Assembly (NCBI GenBank): GCA_003217035.1 | Contig: QCHV01000001.1 | Location: 62,001-126,000, forward strand | DNA: 64,000 nucleotides | Direction: 5' to 3' | DNA from: Prochlorococcus sp. AG-402-G22 | GTDB lineage: Bacteria > Cyanobacteriota > Cyanobacteriia > PCC-6307 > Cyanobiaceae | Notes under the pieces: generated by a model | What the model was told of the DNA's origin: nothing | Seen by the model: the letters and a program-made list of their open reading frames with translations, nothing else | Database searches by the model: none | Position numbers and translations under genes: made by a program | Shown here: one piece after another, positions 27,538 through 37,349 of the stretch | How positions within the stretch are numbered: the first letter of the stretch is position 1 | Layout of the letters: each line of letters begins with the position of its first letter

Positions 27538-28206
27538 TCAAGCCATATAAATAGAACTCCGTTGAACCCATATTAGTCCTGTGGCAATTGATAAACATCC
27601 TGCAAGGCCAACAATAATAGGCAATGATTTTCTTCCTGCCTTAAAGGTTGCAAAAGCCATAAAAAGTACAACCAGTTCCATAGCAAAAATAGATCCTAAA
27701 AGATACGCAAAAATATATATGAAAGCTCCAATTGGAGGTAATGCTAAAGCAGGTATAACCGCAAGCAGGTGACTACCACCAGCCAAGCCGTGCAAAACAC
27801 CTATACTCGTTACAGAATGAGAGTGCTTGTTATGTTTTTTATTACCTAGAAAATGAAAATGTATATGCTTGTGTTGACTTACTTTTCCATGCTTATGATG
27901 ATGAGCATGAATTCTCATACCAAATGCGTTTCGTATAGCCAAAACTCCTGCAACTAGAAGAACCAATCCAACACTAAACTCGGCAAATAATGACAGTCTT
28001 TGAATATGAACGAAGTCTTTAATGAATACTCCTATAACCGACAAAATAACCACACCAGTCGAATGTCCTAATCCCCAGGCCAATCCATTCCTAAGTGCAG
28101 ATTTGGGACGCTCAAAAGCAGCTGGCGCAATTGCCACCAAATGATCAGTCCCTGAAACTACGTGAACTGCACCTGCAACAAAACCAGTTAAGATACCAAA
28201 TAACAT
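27538..28206 (-). CDS. NicO/UreH-type metal transporter, likely nickel
   Basis: 222 residues with about six membrane helices. The first helix has HVVSGTDHLVA (residues 15-25), the second GLGHSTGVVI, the pattern of the NicO/UreH nickel-cobalt permeases. Between helices 3 and 4 is a cytoplasmic loop of about 30 residues with 13 or more histidines (HAHHHKHGKVSQHKHIHFHF), a likely metal reservoir. It is convergent with sodX 12 bp away, so a nickel supply role for Ni-SOD is a reasonable inference. Cobalt for B12 cannot be excluded. Confidence 0.8.
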   Translation of the reverse strand: MLFGILTGFVAGAVHVVSGTDHLVAIAPAAFERPKSALRNGLAWGLGHSTGVVILSVIGVFIKDFVHIQRLSLFAEFSVGLVLLVAGVLAIRNAFGMRIHAHHHKHGKVSQHKHIHFHFLGNKKHNKHSHSVTSIGVLHGLAGGSHLLAVIPALALPPIGAFIYIFAYLLGSIFAMELVVLFMAFATFKAGRKSLPIIVGLAGCLSIATGLIWVQRSSIYMA

Positions 28207-28257
28207 TTGACTAACATCCTAGATAGAAAGATTTTGAAGTTTTGCTAGTCATTTCAA

Positions 28258-29142
28258 TTAAATTCCCATCAAATTTCTTAAAGCAGAGCCAACATCATCT
28301 TGCCTCATCAATGATTCCCCAACCAAAACAGCCTTTGCTCCGTATGAAGAAACCGTTTCCAAATCTTTGCGATTAATCAATCCCGACTCACTTACCAAAA
28401 GAACATCCTGTTTAATTAATTGTTCTTTATGTGCATCAGCAACATTTTTTGTTGTCTTTAATTCAGTATTAAATGTAGTCAAGTCTCGATTATTTATTCC
28501 TACCAGGGAGAATCCTCCTATTTGAAGAACTCTAGCCATCTCATTGGAGTTATGTACTTCAACTAAAACATTTAGCCCCAAGCTTATCGAAACTTTCCTT
28601 AGGTAAATGAGATCTTGATCAGACAATATTGCTGCAATCAATAAAACTGCATCAGCACCTGACACTCTTGCTTGATAAAGCTGATAAGGCTGCACAATAA
28701 ATTCCTTGCACAAAAGAGGTAAATCAACTTTTTTTCTTACTTGAACAAGAACATCAAATCCACCCTGAAAAAAGCTCTTGTCAGTAAGAACTGACAAGCA
28801 AGCAGCACCTGCATTTTGGTAATCAAGCGCTATTTCAACAGGGTTGAAATTCTCCCTTATTATTCCTTTACTAGGACTTGCTTTCTTGATCTCAGCGATT
28901 ATTGCAGGGAATGAACTTGAATTTCGAAGTGCGCCTAAAAAATCCTTGGTATTAGGTAAATCTTTGACCTGGGATTTCAACTCTTCTAAAGGGACTCGCT
29001 GTCGAGAAGCAATGATTTCACGATCTTTTTCCCAAAGAATCTTTTCAAGGATATTTCTAGGTTCGCTTTCTTCATGAGGGATAGCGTATTCCAGGCTCGC
29101 GACCTTAACTTTTGGATTTGGAGGGCGACGTCGAATCTCCAT
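28258..29142 (-). CDS. trpC: Indole-3-glycerol phosphate synthase
   Basis: Fourth step of tryptophan synthesis, ring closure of CdRP. TIM barrel with [11 protein letters not shown] (residues 83-93), [25 protein letters not shown] in parts, [11 protein letters not shown] and LVSESGL. 294 residues from [10 protein letters not shown] at 29142; the frame is open 28 codons further up but that overlaps lpdA and is not family-like. The N-terminal 40 residues before the barrel are typical of cyanobacterial TrpC. It follows lpdA by 19 bp, so the two may be co-transcribed. Confidence 0.93.
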   Translation of the reverse strand: MEIRRRPPNPKVKVASLEYAIPHEESEPRNILEKILWEKDREIIASRQRVPLEELKSQVKDLPNTKDFLGALRNSSSFPAIIAEIKKASPSKGIIRENFNPVEIALDYQNAGAACLSVLTDKSFFQGGFDVLVQVRKKVDLPLLCKEFIVQPYQLYQARVSGADAVLLIAAILSDQDLIYLRKVSISLGLNVLVEVHNSNEMARVLQIGGFSLVGINNRDLTTFNTELKTTKNVADAHKEQLIKQDVLLVSESGLINRKDLETVSSYGAKAVLVGESLMRQDDVGSALRNLMGI

Positions 29143-29161
29143 AAAAACAATCTCTAACTTT

Positions 29162-30616
29162 TTAAACCTTTGAAGGTTTTTGTAATTGAATTGAGGCCTG
29201 TTTATAAGCCACCTCGACAACTTCACTGAGAGTTGGATGAGTATGCACTTCCTTCGCTAAATCATCAACGCTTAAGCGTCTTGCCAAGGCATTTGCTACT
29301 TCTTGAATTAAATCAGCAGCGTGTAATCCATAAATGTGTGCGCCTAATACTTCTCCATTATCTTTCCTAAAAAGTAATTTCATCAAACCATCACTATCGA
29401 GTTCAGCCAAGGCTTTTGAATTTGCCTTGAAATAACTGCGGACAATCCCTAGCTCAAATTTATTTTTTTCTGCAAGTTCCTTTGCTTCTATTTCACTTAG
29501 ACCAACTGAACTTATTTCTGGATGAGTAAATGTTGCTGCAGGAATACTTCGATAATCAATCTTTCTGTTTTTTCCAAGAAGATTATCCACAGCAACTGTT
29601 CCTTGAGCTGCTGCAGTATGAGCAAGCATTAATTTCCCCGTAACATCACCTACAGCCCACAAATGAGGCAAGGGCTTCCCATCTACAAGAACCCTCATTT
29701 CATCATCAATAGGAATATAACCACGATTGGTTTTTACTCCCAAAGATTCCAAGTTTAACCCTGAGCTAGAGGGGACCCTTCCAGTAGCAACTAGTACAGC
29801 ATCAACCTCCAATTCTTCAATCAAATCTCGAGTTTTCATGTCAGACAATTCGATTCTTACTGGGCAACCTGGTAAAACTTTGCTTGCTAATACTCCTGAT
29901 TTGGCATCTATATCTCGACCTTGAATCAGATTTCTTCCTGCAATTTTAGCGATGTCTGGATCAAAGGTTGGCATCACTCTCTCAAGAGCTTCAATCAACG
30001 TCACTTCACAACCTAAGGCTGTATATACATCAGCAAATTCCAAGCCGATATAACCACTTCCGATGATTGCTATCCACCTAGGCAGCCATTCAAGATTAAC
30101 TGCCTCATCACTAGTAAAAACTGTGCGCCCATCGGTTTCAATCCCTGGAGGAACAAAAGGTTCAGAACCTGTCGCGATAATTACATCTTTTGCAGTAACC
30201 ATTCTATCCACTCCATTTGCCTCCCTCAGTCCAATCCGTTGAGGACCTTCAAATCGTCCTATCCCCCGCAAAATCTCAACTCCTGCGCGCTCCAATGTTT
30301 TTGTAAGGTTGCTGCGAATATTTGCGACCAAATTGGTGGCATGTTCAGCTATCTTTTTCCTTTCAAACCTAACTGGCGCAGCATGAATGCCAAAAGCTGA
30401 AAGATGCTCTGCGTCTGCAAGCTCCCTGACTTTTCCACTGGCTGCTAGCAATGCTTTTGAAGGAACACAACCTCTATTTACGCAAGTGCCTCCCATATCT
30501 CGCGATTCAATGATCGCAACACTTAGGCCATTTTCGGAAGCATGTTTAGCAGCATCAAATCCGCCATACCCTGCCCCTATGACAATTAAGTCAAAGTCAA
30601 AATTTGTTTCGCTCAC
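29162..30616 (-). CDS. lpdA: Dihydrolipoamide dehydrogenase (E3)
   Basis: FAD flavoprotein reoxidising lipoamide in the pyruvate dehydrogenase and glycine cleavage complexes. N-terminal FAD motif [12 protein letters not shown], redox-active disulfide [15 protein letters not shown] with Cys-45 and Cys-50, NAD-binding [17 protein letters not shown] and the C-terminal His/Glu pair in [11 protein letters not shown]. 484 residues, complete. GTG start. Upstream neighbour on the same strand is the SpoU methylase gene, 13 bp away. Confidence 0.94.
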   Translation of the reverse strand: MSETNFDFDLIVIGAGYGGFDAAKHASENGLSVAIIESRDMGGTCVNRGCVPSKALLAASGKVRELADAEHLSAFGIHAAPVRFERKKIAEHATNLVANIRSNLTKTLERAGVEILRGIGRFEGPQRIGLREANGVDRMVTAKDVIIATGSEPFVPPGIETDGRTVFTSDEAVNLEWLPRWIAIIGSGYIGLEFADVYTALGCEVTLIEALERVMPTFDPDIAKIAGRNLIQGRDIDAKSGVLASKVLPGCPVRIELSDMKTRDLIEELEVDAVLVATGRVPSSSGLNLESLGVKTNRGYIPIDDEMRVLVDGKPLPHLWAVGDVTGKLMLAHTAAAQGTVAVDNLLGKNRKIDYRSIPAATFTHPEISSVGLSEIEAKELAEKNKFELGIVRSYFKANSKALAELDSDGLMKLLFRKDNGEVLGAHIYGLHAADLIQEVANALARRLSVDDLAKEVHTHPTLSEVVEVAYKQASIQLQKPSKV

Positions 30617-30629
30617 GTTCTTTCTTCTA

Positions 30630-31469
30630 TTAAGAGGTCAATTTGGCCCTTCGCCTTTCTAACAGTAGAGGAACAGCTGCCGATGCAACATTTAAAGACT
30701 CAACTGCTTCACTATGAGGCAAAGTTACTCGATCTGTACAGCAAGCATCAATCCTAGGATCAAGCCCGCTTCCTTCATTACCTAAGACCAATATAGTTGG
30801 CTTAATCCAGTCAAGTTCCCAATATGGAACAATCTCATTTTTATTAGAACAAAAAGAAGAAAATGTTCCTACAACTTGGTATCCATTTATTACTGCTATT
30901 CGCAAATTTTCCACCAACTGATCGATAGCATCTTTTTCAGAAGAATTCCAACGTTGAAAAGGCAACTTAAGGACTGCTCCTGCAGAAGCTCTTAAAACCT
31001 TCTGCCCCAAAGGATCTGCTCCTAAAGCAAGCCATAAAATATCTATTTCTGCTGCAAGTGATGTTCTAAACAAAGTCCCTACATTCCCTGGATCTTGCAA
31101 TCTGTCTAAGGCTAAAATAAAAGTTGGTTTTTTCTTTGGTTTGGGCAAAGAAGAAATGGGTACTAAAGAAGCAACGCCATCTGGGGAAACAGTAGTCAAA
31201 GAAGCTTCAAGCACTGAAGATGTGACTAATTGAAAACGCAAGTCTTTTGAGAAAGAGCCAAATAGAGTCAAATTTTTTTCAATCCATTTTGAAGTGGCAA
31301 AGATCTCTTTAGGTATACATTGATTCTCTAAAGCCTCCTCAAGCAAATGAGTGCCTTCTAAAAGTAATAATTCCTCTGAAAGACGCCCTTTTGGTGTAGC
31401 TATAGCCCTTAAACGACGAACTAAAGGGTTTCGACGACTTGATATAAGTGGTAGTTCAGAATTGATAAT
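30630..31469 (-). CDS. SpoU/TrmH-family RNA 2'-O-methyltransferase
   Basis: SPOUT methylase acting on tRNA or rRNA; the exact target is not clear. Motifs: LDRLQDPGNVGTLFRT, LVLGNEGSGLD and LPHSEAVESLNVASA. The frame contains a clear N-terminal substrate-binding domain (SSRRNPLVRRLRAIATPKG, LEGTHLLEEAL), so a start at the TTG at 31346 would cut it in half. No ATG, GTG or TTG lies further up. GAGG at 31476-31479 is six bases before an ATT at 31469, which gives 279 residues; this is the best candidate. The upstream gene's stop overlaps that ribosome-binding site. Confidence 0.82.
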   Translation of the reverse strand: MINSELPLISSRRNPLVRRLRAIATPKGRLSEELLLLEGTHLLEEALENQCIPKEIFATSKWIEKNLTLFGSFSKDLRFQLVTSSVLEASLTTVSPDGVASLVPISSLPKPKKKPTFILALDRLQDPGNVGTLFRTSLAAEIDILWLALGADPLGQKVLRASAGAVLKLPFQRWNSSEKDAIDQLVENLRIAVINGYQVVGTFSSFCSNKNEIVPYWELDWIKPTILVLGNEGSGLDPRIDACCTDRVTLPHSEAVESLNVASAAVPLLLERRRAKLTS

Positions 31470-31477
31470 TAATTTCC

Positions 31478-31726
31478 TCAGAAAACAGAATGCTCATCAA
31501 TACTAAAATTAGAATTTAAAACCAAGTTTTGATTATCAATTTCTATTCCCTTAACTAAGGAAATCTCACCCTTTAAACCTTCGTCAGAAAGAGTCTGAAT
31601 CATCTGCTTCATAACGATTTCCTCAACAAGTGTTTCATCAATCTCATCAGGAGTAAATCTTTCAATAAATTTACCCACCTTTGATGCAACCAACTCAGAA
31701 GCATTAGTGATCTTGATTGAAATCAT
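31478..31726 (-). CDS. Small unknown protein (82 aa)
   Basis: 82 residues from ATG 31726 (three codons shorter than the longest TTG-started frame). Begins MISIKITNASELVASKV and is acidic and helical (TPDEIDETLVEEIVMKQM), ending NSNFSIDEHSVF. No domain recognised. It lies 33 bp downstream of tRNA-Leu(CAG) and overlaps the start region of the SpoU methylase, so all three are probably one transcript. Confidence 0.65.
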   Translation of the reverse strand: MISIKITNASELVASKVGKFIERFTPDEIDETLVEEIVMKQMIQTLSDEGLKGEISLVKGIEIDNQNLVLNSNFSIDEHSVF

Positions 31727-31759
31727 GAAGAACAAATTTTATTTATAAATCTAAAATAG

Positions 31760-31842
31760 TGCGGATGGGGAGACTTGAACTCCCATGGCACTAAGCCACA
31801 TGTACCTGAAACATGCGCGTCTACCAATTCCGCCACATCCGC
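31760..31842 (-). tRNA. tRNA-Leu (anticodon CAG)
   Basis: Reads 5'-GCGGATGTGGCGG on the reverse strand. Acceptor arm GCGGATG pairs with CATCCGC; anticodon arm CATGT-TTCAGGT-ACATG gives CAG; a long variable arm follows, then T arm GGGAGTTCAAGTCTCCC. Discriminator A at 31760. Type II structure typical of leucine tRNAs. CCA is not encoded. It is the first gene of a run with the 82-residue protein and the SpoU methylase. Confidence 0.93.
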
Positions 31843-32071
31843 ATGGCCTATCAAACTCACATTAAATACAACTCCAAAAATCATCAGCCAAGAGAAGATC
31901 CCTACAACTAATTCTCATCATAAAAAAATAAAAAACAAATGCCGAAGCTGACCACTAAGAAAAAGAACTTTAATAAACAATAATTAAATCTTTCACCAGA
32001 TCTGGTTTTTGTTTTTCATATAACTAGACAGCAAAAACTTCACTTGTCAATATAGGCCTATTGATGGTTAT

Positions 32072-33463
32072 ATGTACTGCATGAACAGGTTTGCTGCCAC
32101 TGCAAAAATTAAGTCTAAGGAATACCTTGAAGTAGGTGGTGCCAATTTTTTGTCTGGAGAAGTTGAGATAAGTGGAGCTAAAAATTCCGCCCTGGTCTTA
32201 ATGGCAGCTTCCCTTCTCACGAATGAAGCTTTAGTCATCAAGAATATTCCAAACCTTACAGACATAAATGTAATGTCTGATCTACTTGCTTCTATAGGAG
32301 TAGAGATAGAAAAAACACCGAAGGTTTTCAAGTTAAAAGCCGACAAACTTTCTAAAAAAAAGCTTAAATATGATTTGGTGCATGCATTAAGAGCAAGTTT
32401 CTTTTGTATTGGGCCTCTGCTTGCAAGATTTGGGTCAGTTGAGATCCCTTTACCAGGAGGATGTGAAATAGGGAGCAGGCCAGTAAATGAGCACATAAAA
32501 GCCCTTGAAGCCTTAGGAGCTAATATTTTTATCGAACAAGGCGTAGTAATTGCCAAGCTAAAAGGCTCTCAGAAAAAACTAAAAGGCTCTCATATCCAGT
32601 TCAATTGTCAAAGCGTAGGGGCAACGGAAACTCTACTAATGGCTTCAACACTGGCAGAAGGTAAAACCATTTTAGAAAATGCTGCCCAAGAACCAGAAGT
32701 CCAAGATTTAGTAGACCTTCTAAATTCTATGGGGGCAAGAATTACAGGTGGAGGTACAAAAACAATAGTTATACAAGGAGTAAATAAGTTAAATGGCTGT
32801 GAACATACAGTTATCCCAGATCGTATTGAAGCGGGCACATTTCTTGTTGCAGCTGCAATTACTCGTTCTCCCCTTTTTATTCACCCTGTAATTCCAGAAC
32901 ACCTTCGAATAGTTTTAGAAAAGCTGCGTGATTGCGGATGTTTAATTGAAACAAGCAATAATTCTATAAAAATCATTCCATCCAAAGAAATTAACTCAGT
33001 AGATATAACCACTGCCCCCTACCCAGGATTCCCAACTGATTTACAAGCTCCTTTTATGGCACTTATGACAACTGCCAAAGGAACCAGCAGAATCACTGAA
33101 ACGATTTTTGAAAAAAGGATGCAACATGTCATTGAACTAAACAAGATGGGTAGTTCAATAATTCTTGAAGGTTCAAACATAGCCTTTGTTAAAGGGGTAA
33201 AAGATTTAACTGGTACATACTTAACTGCTGGGGACCTTCGTTCTTCAGCAGCGATGGTACTAGCAAGTCTTTCTGCAAAAGGAATTAGCCGAATACAGGG
33301 CCTTAATTATCTTGATCGAGGGTATGAAAAGATGGAAGAAAAGCTGAGAAAAATTGGTGCGAATATAGTTAGGAGTCAATTACTTGGTTCACATTTCGAG
33401 GAAAAATCTAATAGTGAAATAAAAACAATAATTCCTCACAACAAGGAACAAGAAGTAGCTTAA
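32072..33463 (+). CDS. murA: UDP-N-acetylglucosamine 1-carboxyvinyltransferase
   Basis: First committed step of peptidoglycan synthesis, transfer of enolpyruvate from PEP to UDP-GlcNAc. Active-site Cys-131 in [31 protein letters not shown] near residue 34; C-terminal [11 protein letters not shown] and HLDRGYE-type [10 protein letters not shown]. 463 residues, slightly longer than average owing to a C-terminal tail ending KEQEVA. Start at one of two ATGs (32072 or 32081). The 229 bp before it, back to tRNA-Leu(CAG), have no recognisable gene. Confidence 0.94.
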   Translation: MYCMNRFAATAKIKSKEYLEVGGANFLSGEVEISGAKNSALVLMAASLLTNEALVIKNIPNLTDINVMSDLLASIGVEIEKTPKVFKLKADKLSKKKLKYDLVHALRASFFCIGPLLARFGSVEIPLPGGCEIGSRPVNEHIKALEALGANIFIEQGVVIAKLKGSQKKLKGSHIQFNCQSVGATETLLMASTLAEGKTILENAAQEPEVQDLVDLLNSMGARITGGGTKTIVIQGVNKLNGCEHTVIPDRIEAGTFLVAAAITRSPLFIHPVIPEHLRIVLEKLRDCGCLIETSNNSIKIIPSKEINSVDITTAPYPGFPTDLQAPFMALMTTAKGTSRITETIFEKRMQHVIELNKMGSSIILEGSNIAFVKGVKDLTGTYLTAGDLRSSAAMVLASLSAKGISRIQGLNYLDRGYEKMEEKLRKIGANIVRSQLLGSHFEEKSNSEIKTIIPHNKEQEVA

Positions 33464-33499
33464 TCTTGTTTGCATATCACTGACATAAAGTCAGTACAA

Positions 33500-33581
33500 G
33501 GGAGCGTGGTGGAATTGGTAGACGCACCGCACTCAAAATGCGGCACCTTCGGGTTTGTCGGTTCGAGTCCGACCGCTCCCA
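33500..33581 (+). tRNA. tRNA-Leu (anticodon CAA)
   Basis: Acceptor arm GGGAGCG pairs with CGCTCCC (33574-33580); discriminator A at 33581. Anticodon arm CCGCA-CTCAAAA-TGCGG gives CAA. Long variable arm, T loop GGTTCGAGTCC. CCA not encoded. It lies 36 bp after murA and its 3' end is only 8 bases before the argD start. Confidence 0.95.
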
Positions 33582-33589
33582 CTGCTTTA

Positions 33590-34771
33590 ATGCAGACTTA
33601 TAATAGATTCCCTATACGTTTAACAAAAGGAGAAGGCGTTTGGGTTTGGGATGATAATGGGAAAAAATACCTTGATGCAGTCGCAGGAATTGCGACTTGC
33701 ACACTAGGGCACAGTGATAAACAACTTCGAAAGGCTCTAACAAGGCAGCTAAAAAAAATACAACATCTTTCAAATCTTTATGAAATAGAAGAACAAGAAT
33801 CTCTTGCAAGTTGGCTGGTAAGTAATAGCTGTTGCGAAAGTGTTTTTTTCTGTAATAGTGGTGCTGAAGCCAATGAAGCAGCAATAAAACTAGCCCGTAA
33901 GTACGGTCACAAAAAAAGAAACATTGAAAGCCCTATTATTCTTTGCGCGAAACAAAGTTTCCATGGAAGAACTCTTGCTGCGTTAAGTGCTACTGGGCAA
34001 CCAAAATACCAAGAAGGTTTTGAACCTTTAGTTGATGGATTCAAGTTTTTCTCATTCAATGATTCAGACTCATTTTTGGAGCTTCACAAAAGCCTTGAAT
34101 CAAATGGTCCTAAAATTGCTGCAGTATTAATAGAGCCCATTCAAGGCGAAGGGGGAATCAAGCCAGGAGACAAAACATTCTTCAAGTTGGTAAGAGAGGT
34201 ATGTACAAAAAATAAGATCTTATTAATATTCGATGAAGTACAAACTGGAATGGGTAGAACTGGAAAACTGTGGGGTTATGAACATCTTGAAATAGAGCCA
34301 GACGCTTTCACAATTGCGAAAGGATTAGGTGGAGGTCACCCAATTGGTGCATTACTAGCAAATAATAATGCAAATGTTTTTGAGTTTGGAGATCATGCGA
34401 GTACTTTTGGAGGAAATCCTTTTGCTTGTAAGGCTGCACTAACTGTTGCACATGAGATCGAAAGTCGCGGACTTCTAAAACAAACAATTGAATCTGGAAA
34501 AGAATTAAACAAAGGGCTTCTAAAAATTGTAAAAAGATATCCAAATGACTTGGAAACAGTAAGAGGGATTGGTTTAATGCAAGGCTTAGTTATAAAAGAA
34601 GAATCGATATTGTCTGCAAAAGATGTTACAGAAAAAGCCATATGCCAAGGACTTTTAGTTGTTTCAGCAGGGCCAAAAGTTGTTAGGCTAGTTCCACCAC
34701 TTGTAATAACCAAAGGAGAGATAAGACTTCTAATAAGCAAACTTATTCAAACATTTGAGAAACTAATTTAA
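33590..34771 (+). CDS. argD: Acetylornithine aminotransferase
   Basis: PLP-dependent transamination of N-acetylglutamate semialdehyde in arginine synthesis (possibly also in lysine synthesis). 393 residues from MQTYNRFPIRLTKGEG at 33590, the normal family start. Motifs: VAGIATCTLGHSD, FFCNSGAEANEAAIKLARK, FHGRTLAALSATGQ, LIFDEVQTGMGRTG and the PLP lysine in TIAKGLGGGHPIGA near residue 244. Any earlier start would lie inside the tRNA. folC follows with its start codon touching the argD stop. Confidence 0.94.
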   Translation: MQTYNRFPIRLTKGEGVWVWDDNGKKYLDAVAGIATCTLGHSDKQLRKALTRQLKKIQHLSNLYEIEEQESLASWLVSNSCCESVFFCNSGAEANEAAIKLARKYGHKKRNIESPIILCAKQSFHGRTLAALSATGQPKYQEGFEPLVDGFKFFSFNDSDSFLELHKSLESNGPKIAAVLIEPIQGEGGIKPGDKTFFKLVREVCTKNKILLIFDEVQTGMGRTGKLWGYEHLEIEPDAFTIAKGLGGGHPIGALLANNNANVFEFGDHASTFGGNPFACKAALTVAHEIESRGLLKQTIESGKELNKGLLKIVKRYPNDLETVRGIGLMQGLVIKEESILSAKDVTEKAICQGLLVVSAGPKVVRLVPPLVITKGEIRLLISKLIQTFEKLI

Positions 34772-36013
34772 TTGAACACAATTGAATCAGAAGAAAACAA
34801 AGTCCTAGGTGATTTAATTAGTCCTTTTAAGAAAAGAGGAATGGATCTTTCATTAGAACGCATGAAGCATGCAATAAAAGATGCTGGAGATTCATATGAA
34901 GAAATTCCTGCCATTCAAGTTGCAGGAACAAACGGGAAAGGCTCTATTGCTAACTTCCTTGAAAGTTGCTTGAAAGAAGCTGGAATAAAAGTTGGCTGTA
35001 GTACATCGCCACATCTTATTAATTGGTGCGAAAGAATTAGAATTAATGGAAGCAAGATAACTTTTGAAGAGTTCCAAGGAAGTCTTATTAAGTTGGAGCC
35101 AATTGCAAAAAAACACAATTTAACTTCCTTTGAAAGGGTAATTCTTACTGCCTTCGATCATTTTTACTTAAATAAAGTTGAGCTTATGGTTTTAGAAGTA
35201 GGACTTGGTGGACGATTAGATGCAACTACTGCCCATCCTTATAGACCTTTAATTGGGATGGGGTCCATTGGGCTTGATCATTGTGAGCACCTTGGGTATA
35301 ACTTACAAGCTATTGCCAAAGAAAAGGCTGGTGTTATTTCATCCAAAAGCACAATAGTTAGCTCAATACAAGACAAAGAAGTTACTAAGGTTATTCAACA
35401 AGTAGTTTCAATGAAAAGTTCCAAGGTTGCGTGGGTAAAACCTTTGACTAAAGAATGGGAGCTTGGAATCCCAGGGAATATACAAAGGGAAAATGCTGCA
35501 GTTGCAAAAGGCGTTCTGAATGCATTATCAAATTACGGATGGGAAATCCAAGAAGAAACAATTAGAAGGGGTCTTGCAAAAGCAAATTGGCCAGGAAGGC
35601 TTCAAAGAACATCTTGGAGGAACATTTCATTAATTTTAGATGGGGCCCACAACCCACAAGCAGCAAAAGAATTGGCCAAAGAGCGCTTTTCATGGCCCAA
35701 TCAAAAAGAAGGTGTTAATTGGATATTTGGTATACAAGAGCATAAAAAGGCTCCAGAAATTATCAGGACCTTGGTTAAAAAGAATGATAATGCCTGGATT
35801 GTTCCAATCTCTAAATGTTCCTGCTGGAAAGCCTCACAACTCTCCAAAATTTATCCAGCATTATCTAATCAATTACACGAAAAAAAGAATGTAATAGAAG
35901 TCTTAGAAGAATTACATCTAAGAGGCCCTAAGGAAGAAAGAAAACAAACAGTTATAACAGGTTCCCTTTATTTAATAGGCGAATTTCTTTCTCAAAACAA
36001 AGCCTCTATTTAA
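34772..36013 (+). CDS. folC: Dihydrofolate synthase / folylpolyglutamate synthase
   Basis: Mur-ligase-type enzyme adding glutamate to dihydropteroate and to folates. P-loop QVAGTNGKGSIANFLESC near residue 49; STSPHLINWCERIRING; second motif LEVGLGGRLDATT and GLDHCEHLGY; DGAHNPQAAKEL for the C-terminal domain. 413 residues. TTG start directly after the argD stop, so it is translationally linked. Convergent with the FAD oxidoreductase gene. Confidence 0.92.
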   Translation: MNTIESEENKVLGDLISPFKKRGMDLSLERMKHAIKDAGDSYEEIPAIQVAGTNGKGSIANFLESCLKEAGIKVGCSTSPHLINWCERIRINGSKITFEEFQGSLIKLEPIAKKHNLTSFERVILTAFDHFYLNKVELMVLEVGLGGRLDATTAHPYRPLIGMGSIGLDHCEHLGYNLQAIAKEKAGVISSKSTIVSSIQDKEVTKVIQQVVSMKSSKVAWVKPLTKEWELGIPGNIQRENAAVAKGVLNALSNYGWEIQEETIRRGLAKANWPGRLQRTSWRNISLILDGAHNPQAAKELAKERFSWPNQKEGVNWIFGIQEHKKAPEIIRTLVKKNDNAWIVPISKCSCWKASQLSKIYPALSNQLHEKKNVIEVLEELHLRGPKEERKQTVITGSLYLIGEFLSQNKASI

Positions 36014-36014
36014 A

Positions 36015-37349
36015 TCAAGACCAACCTTTTAACTTTCCTGGATTAAGAATGCCCTGGGGATCAAAAAGCTTTTTTGCATTCACCTGATCAGAGTCAACAA
36101 CGCCTAAACCACCTTCTTCAACAGTGATTACATGAGGGTTAAAAATAACAGCACCAAGCTCTTGACAATCCTTAATTAAATCTGACAAACACTCAGAGCC
36201 TTTCCATCTAATTAATGGCAAGGCAGCAATTCGCTGGACTCCTTGCTGTCTAACCACTTCCAAATGCCATAAAATGGACTTTCCCCATTTCTCATTCAGA
36301 GAATTCATTGCAAAAACCTCGGCTTCATGAGGCAAAAGCATTTGAAGATAAGTCCAATCTGAATCTATGGATCTCATATGTAATGTCGTATGGTTCCAAG
36401 ACATTTCCCTAAACCCATTGCCGGTTTTCTCATTTCCTAAATTATTAAAAATAGTCCCCCTAGAACGAGCGATACTTTCAATAGTGGATACTCCATCAGG
36501 GTCAACTAATAGCAATAAACGGTGCTTACCTAAATATTCACCGCTCCAATTAGGTATATTTTCAATTATTTCTTTTTCTAATAAACAAGCCAGGAAAAGA
36601 TTTACTGCACTATTCATGCAAACTTTAAGAATCTGGACAGCCTCATTCCAGTCTTTACAGTCAATTGTTATTTCTTTCCAGTTAACTAAAGAAGTTGTTG
36701 TTAATGTAAGAGCCGTGATAATTCCATTGGTGCCATAAGCATGATTTAAACCTTCTGAATCTTCTTCATTAAGTTGTATTTTTCTTGGCGATTGATCTGT
36801 AGTAACAATCTCCAAACCAAGTAAATTTCCTTTATCGCGCAAAAAACCCCATCTCACAGATCCGATACCTCCTGAACCTCCAGCAATAAAGCCACCTATA
36901 GAGGCAGATCTCCAAGTGCTAGGCATCAATCGCAATTGACGGCCCTTTGTCGCAAGGTATCTTTCAACTTCGCCAATTAAACACCCAGTTTCCACAGTCA
37001 ATTGACTTGTATCAGAATCAAATTTTCTTATTGTATTTATTGCACTCATAACCATTACAACACCACCTTCTAAGGGAACACATTGGCCATAATTACCAGT
37101 TCCCATACCTCGCAAAGTCAATGGGACTCGATACTTATTGCAAACACATGCGACATCAATTACAGCACTAATGGATAAAGGTCTTACAACAACTTGAGCA
37201 ATGCAATCCTTTAACTTTTCTACTAATACTGGTGAATAATCATAGAAATCTCGAGAATAGCGTTCCCTTTCATTTACCCCCCTGTAAACCTCTATATCAT
37301 TTAGAGCATCAAGCTCTATCAGAAAATTCTTTGGCAAAGTATTGGCCAT
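36015..37349 (-). CDS. FAD-binding oxidoreductase (GlcD/VAO type)
   Basis: 444 residues. The N-terminal PCMH FAD-binding domain shows RPLSISAVIDVACVCNKY, RGMGTGNYGQ and the second flavin motif STWRSASIGGFIAGGSGG. The C-terminal cap domain is divergent, with the final DPQGILNPGKLKG typical of glycolate/lactate oxidase-type flavoproteins. Substrate unknown. Its ATG overlaps the stop of the CodA-like amidohydrolase by one base, so they are co-translated and probably act in one pathway. Confidence 0.82.
   Translation of the reverse strand: MANTLPKNFLIELDALNDIEVYRGVNERERYSRDFYDYSPVLVEKLKDCIAQVVVRPLSISAVIDVACVCNKYRVPLTLRGMGTGNYGQCVPLEGGVVMVMSAINTIRKFDSDTSQLTVETGCLIGEVERYLATKGRQLRLMPSTWRSASIGGFIAGGSGGIGSVRWGFLRDKGNLLGLEIVTTDQSPRKIQLNEEDSEGLNHAYGTNGIITALTLTTTSLVNWKEITIDCKDWNEAVQILKVCMNSAVNLFLACLLEKEIIENIPNWSGEYLGKHRLLLLVDPDGVSTIESIARSRGTIFNNLGNEKTGNGFREMSWNHTTLHMRSIDSDWTYLQMLLPHEAEVFAMNSLNEKWGKSILWHLEVVRQQGVQRIAALPLIRWKGSECLSDLIKDCQELGAVIFNPHVITVEEGGLGVVDSDQVNAKKLFDPQGILNPGKLKGWS

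Noticed and set aside
31920-31985. A 14-codon ATG frame before murA
   Set aside because: Too short and Lys-rich from an A-rich run, with no ribosome-binding site.
32558-32592. A 14-base repeat (CTAAAAGGCTCTCA) twice, 21 bp apart, inside murA
   Set aside because: It encodes LKGS twice seven residues apart in a variable loop of MurA before the conserved SVGATE motif; a local duplication or chance, with no sign of a mobile or regulatory element.
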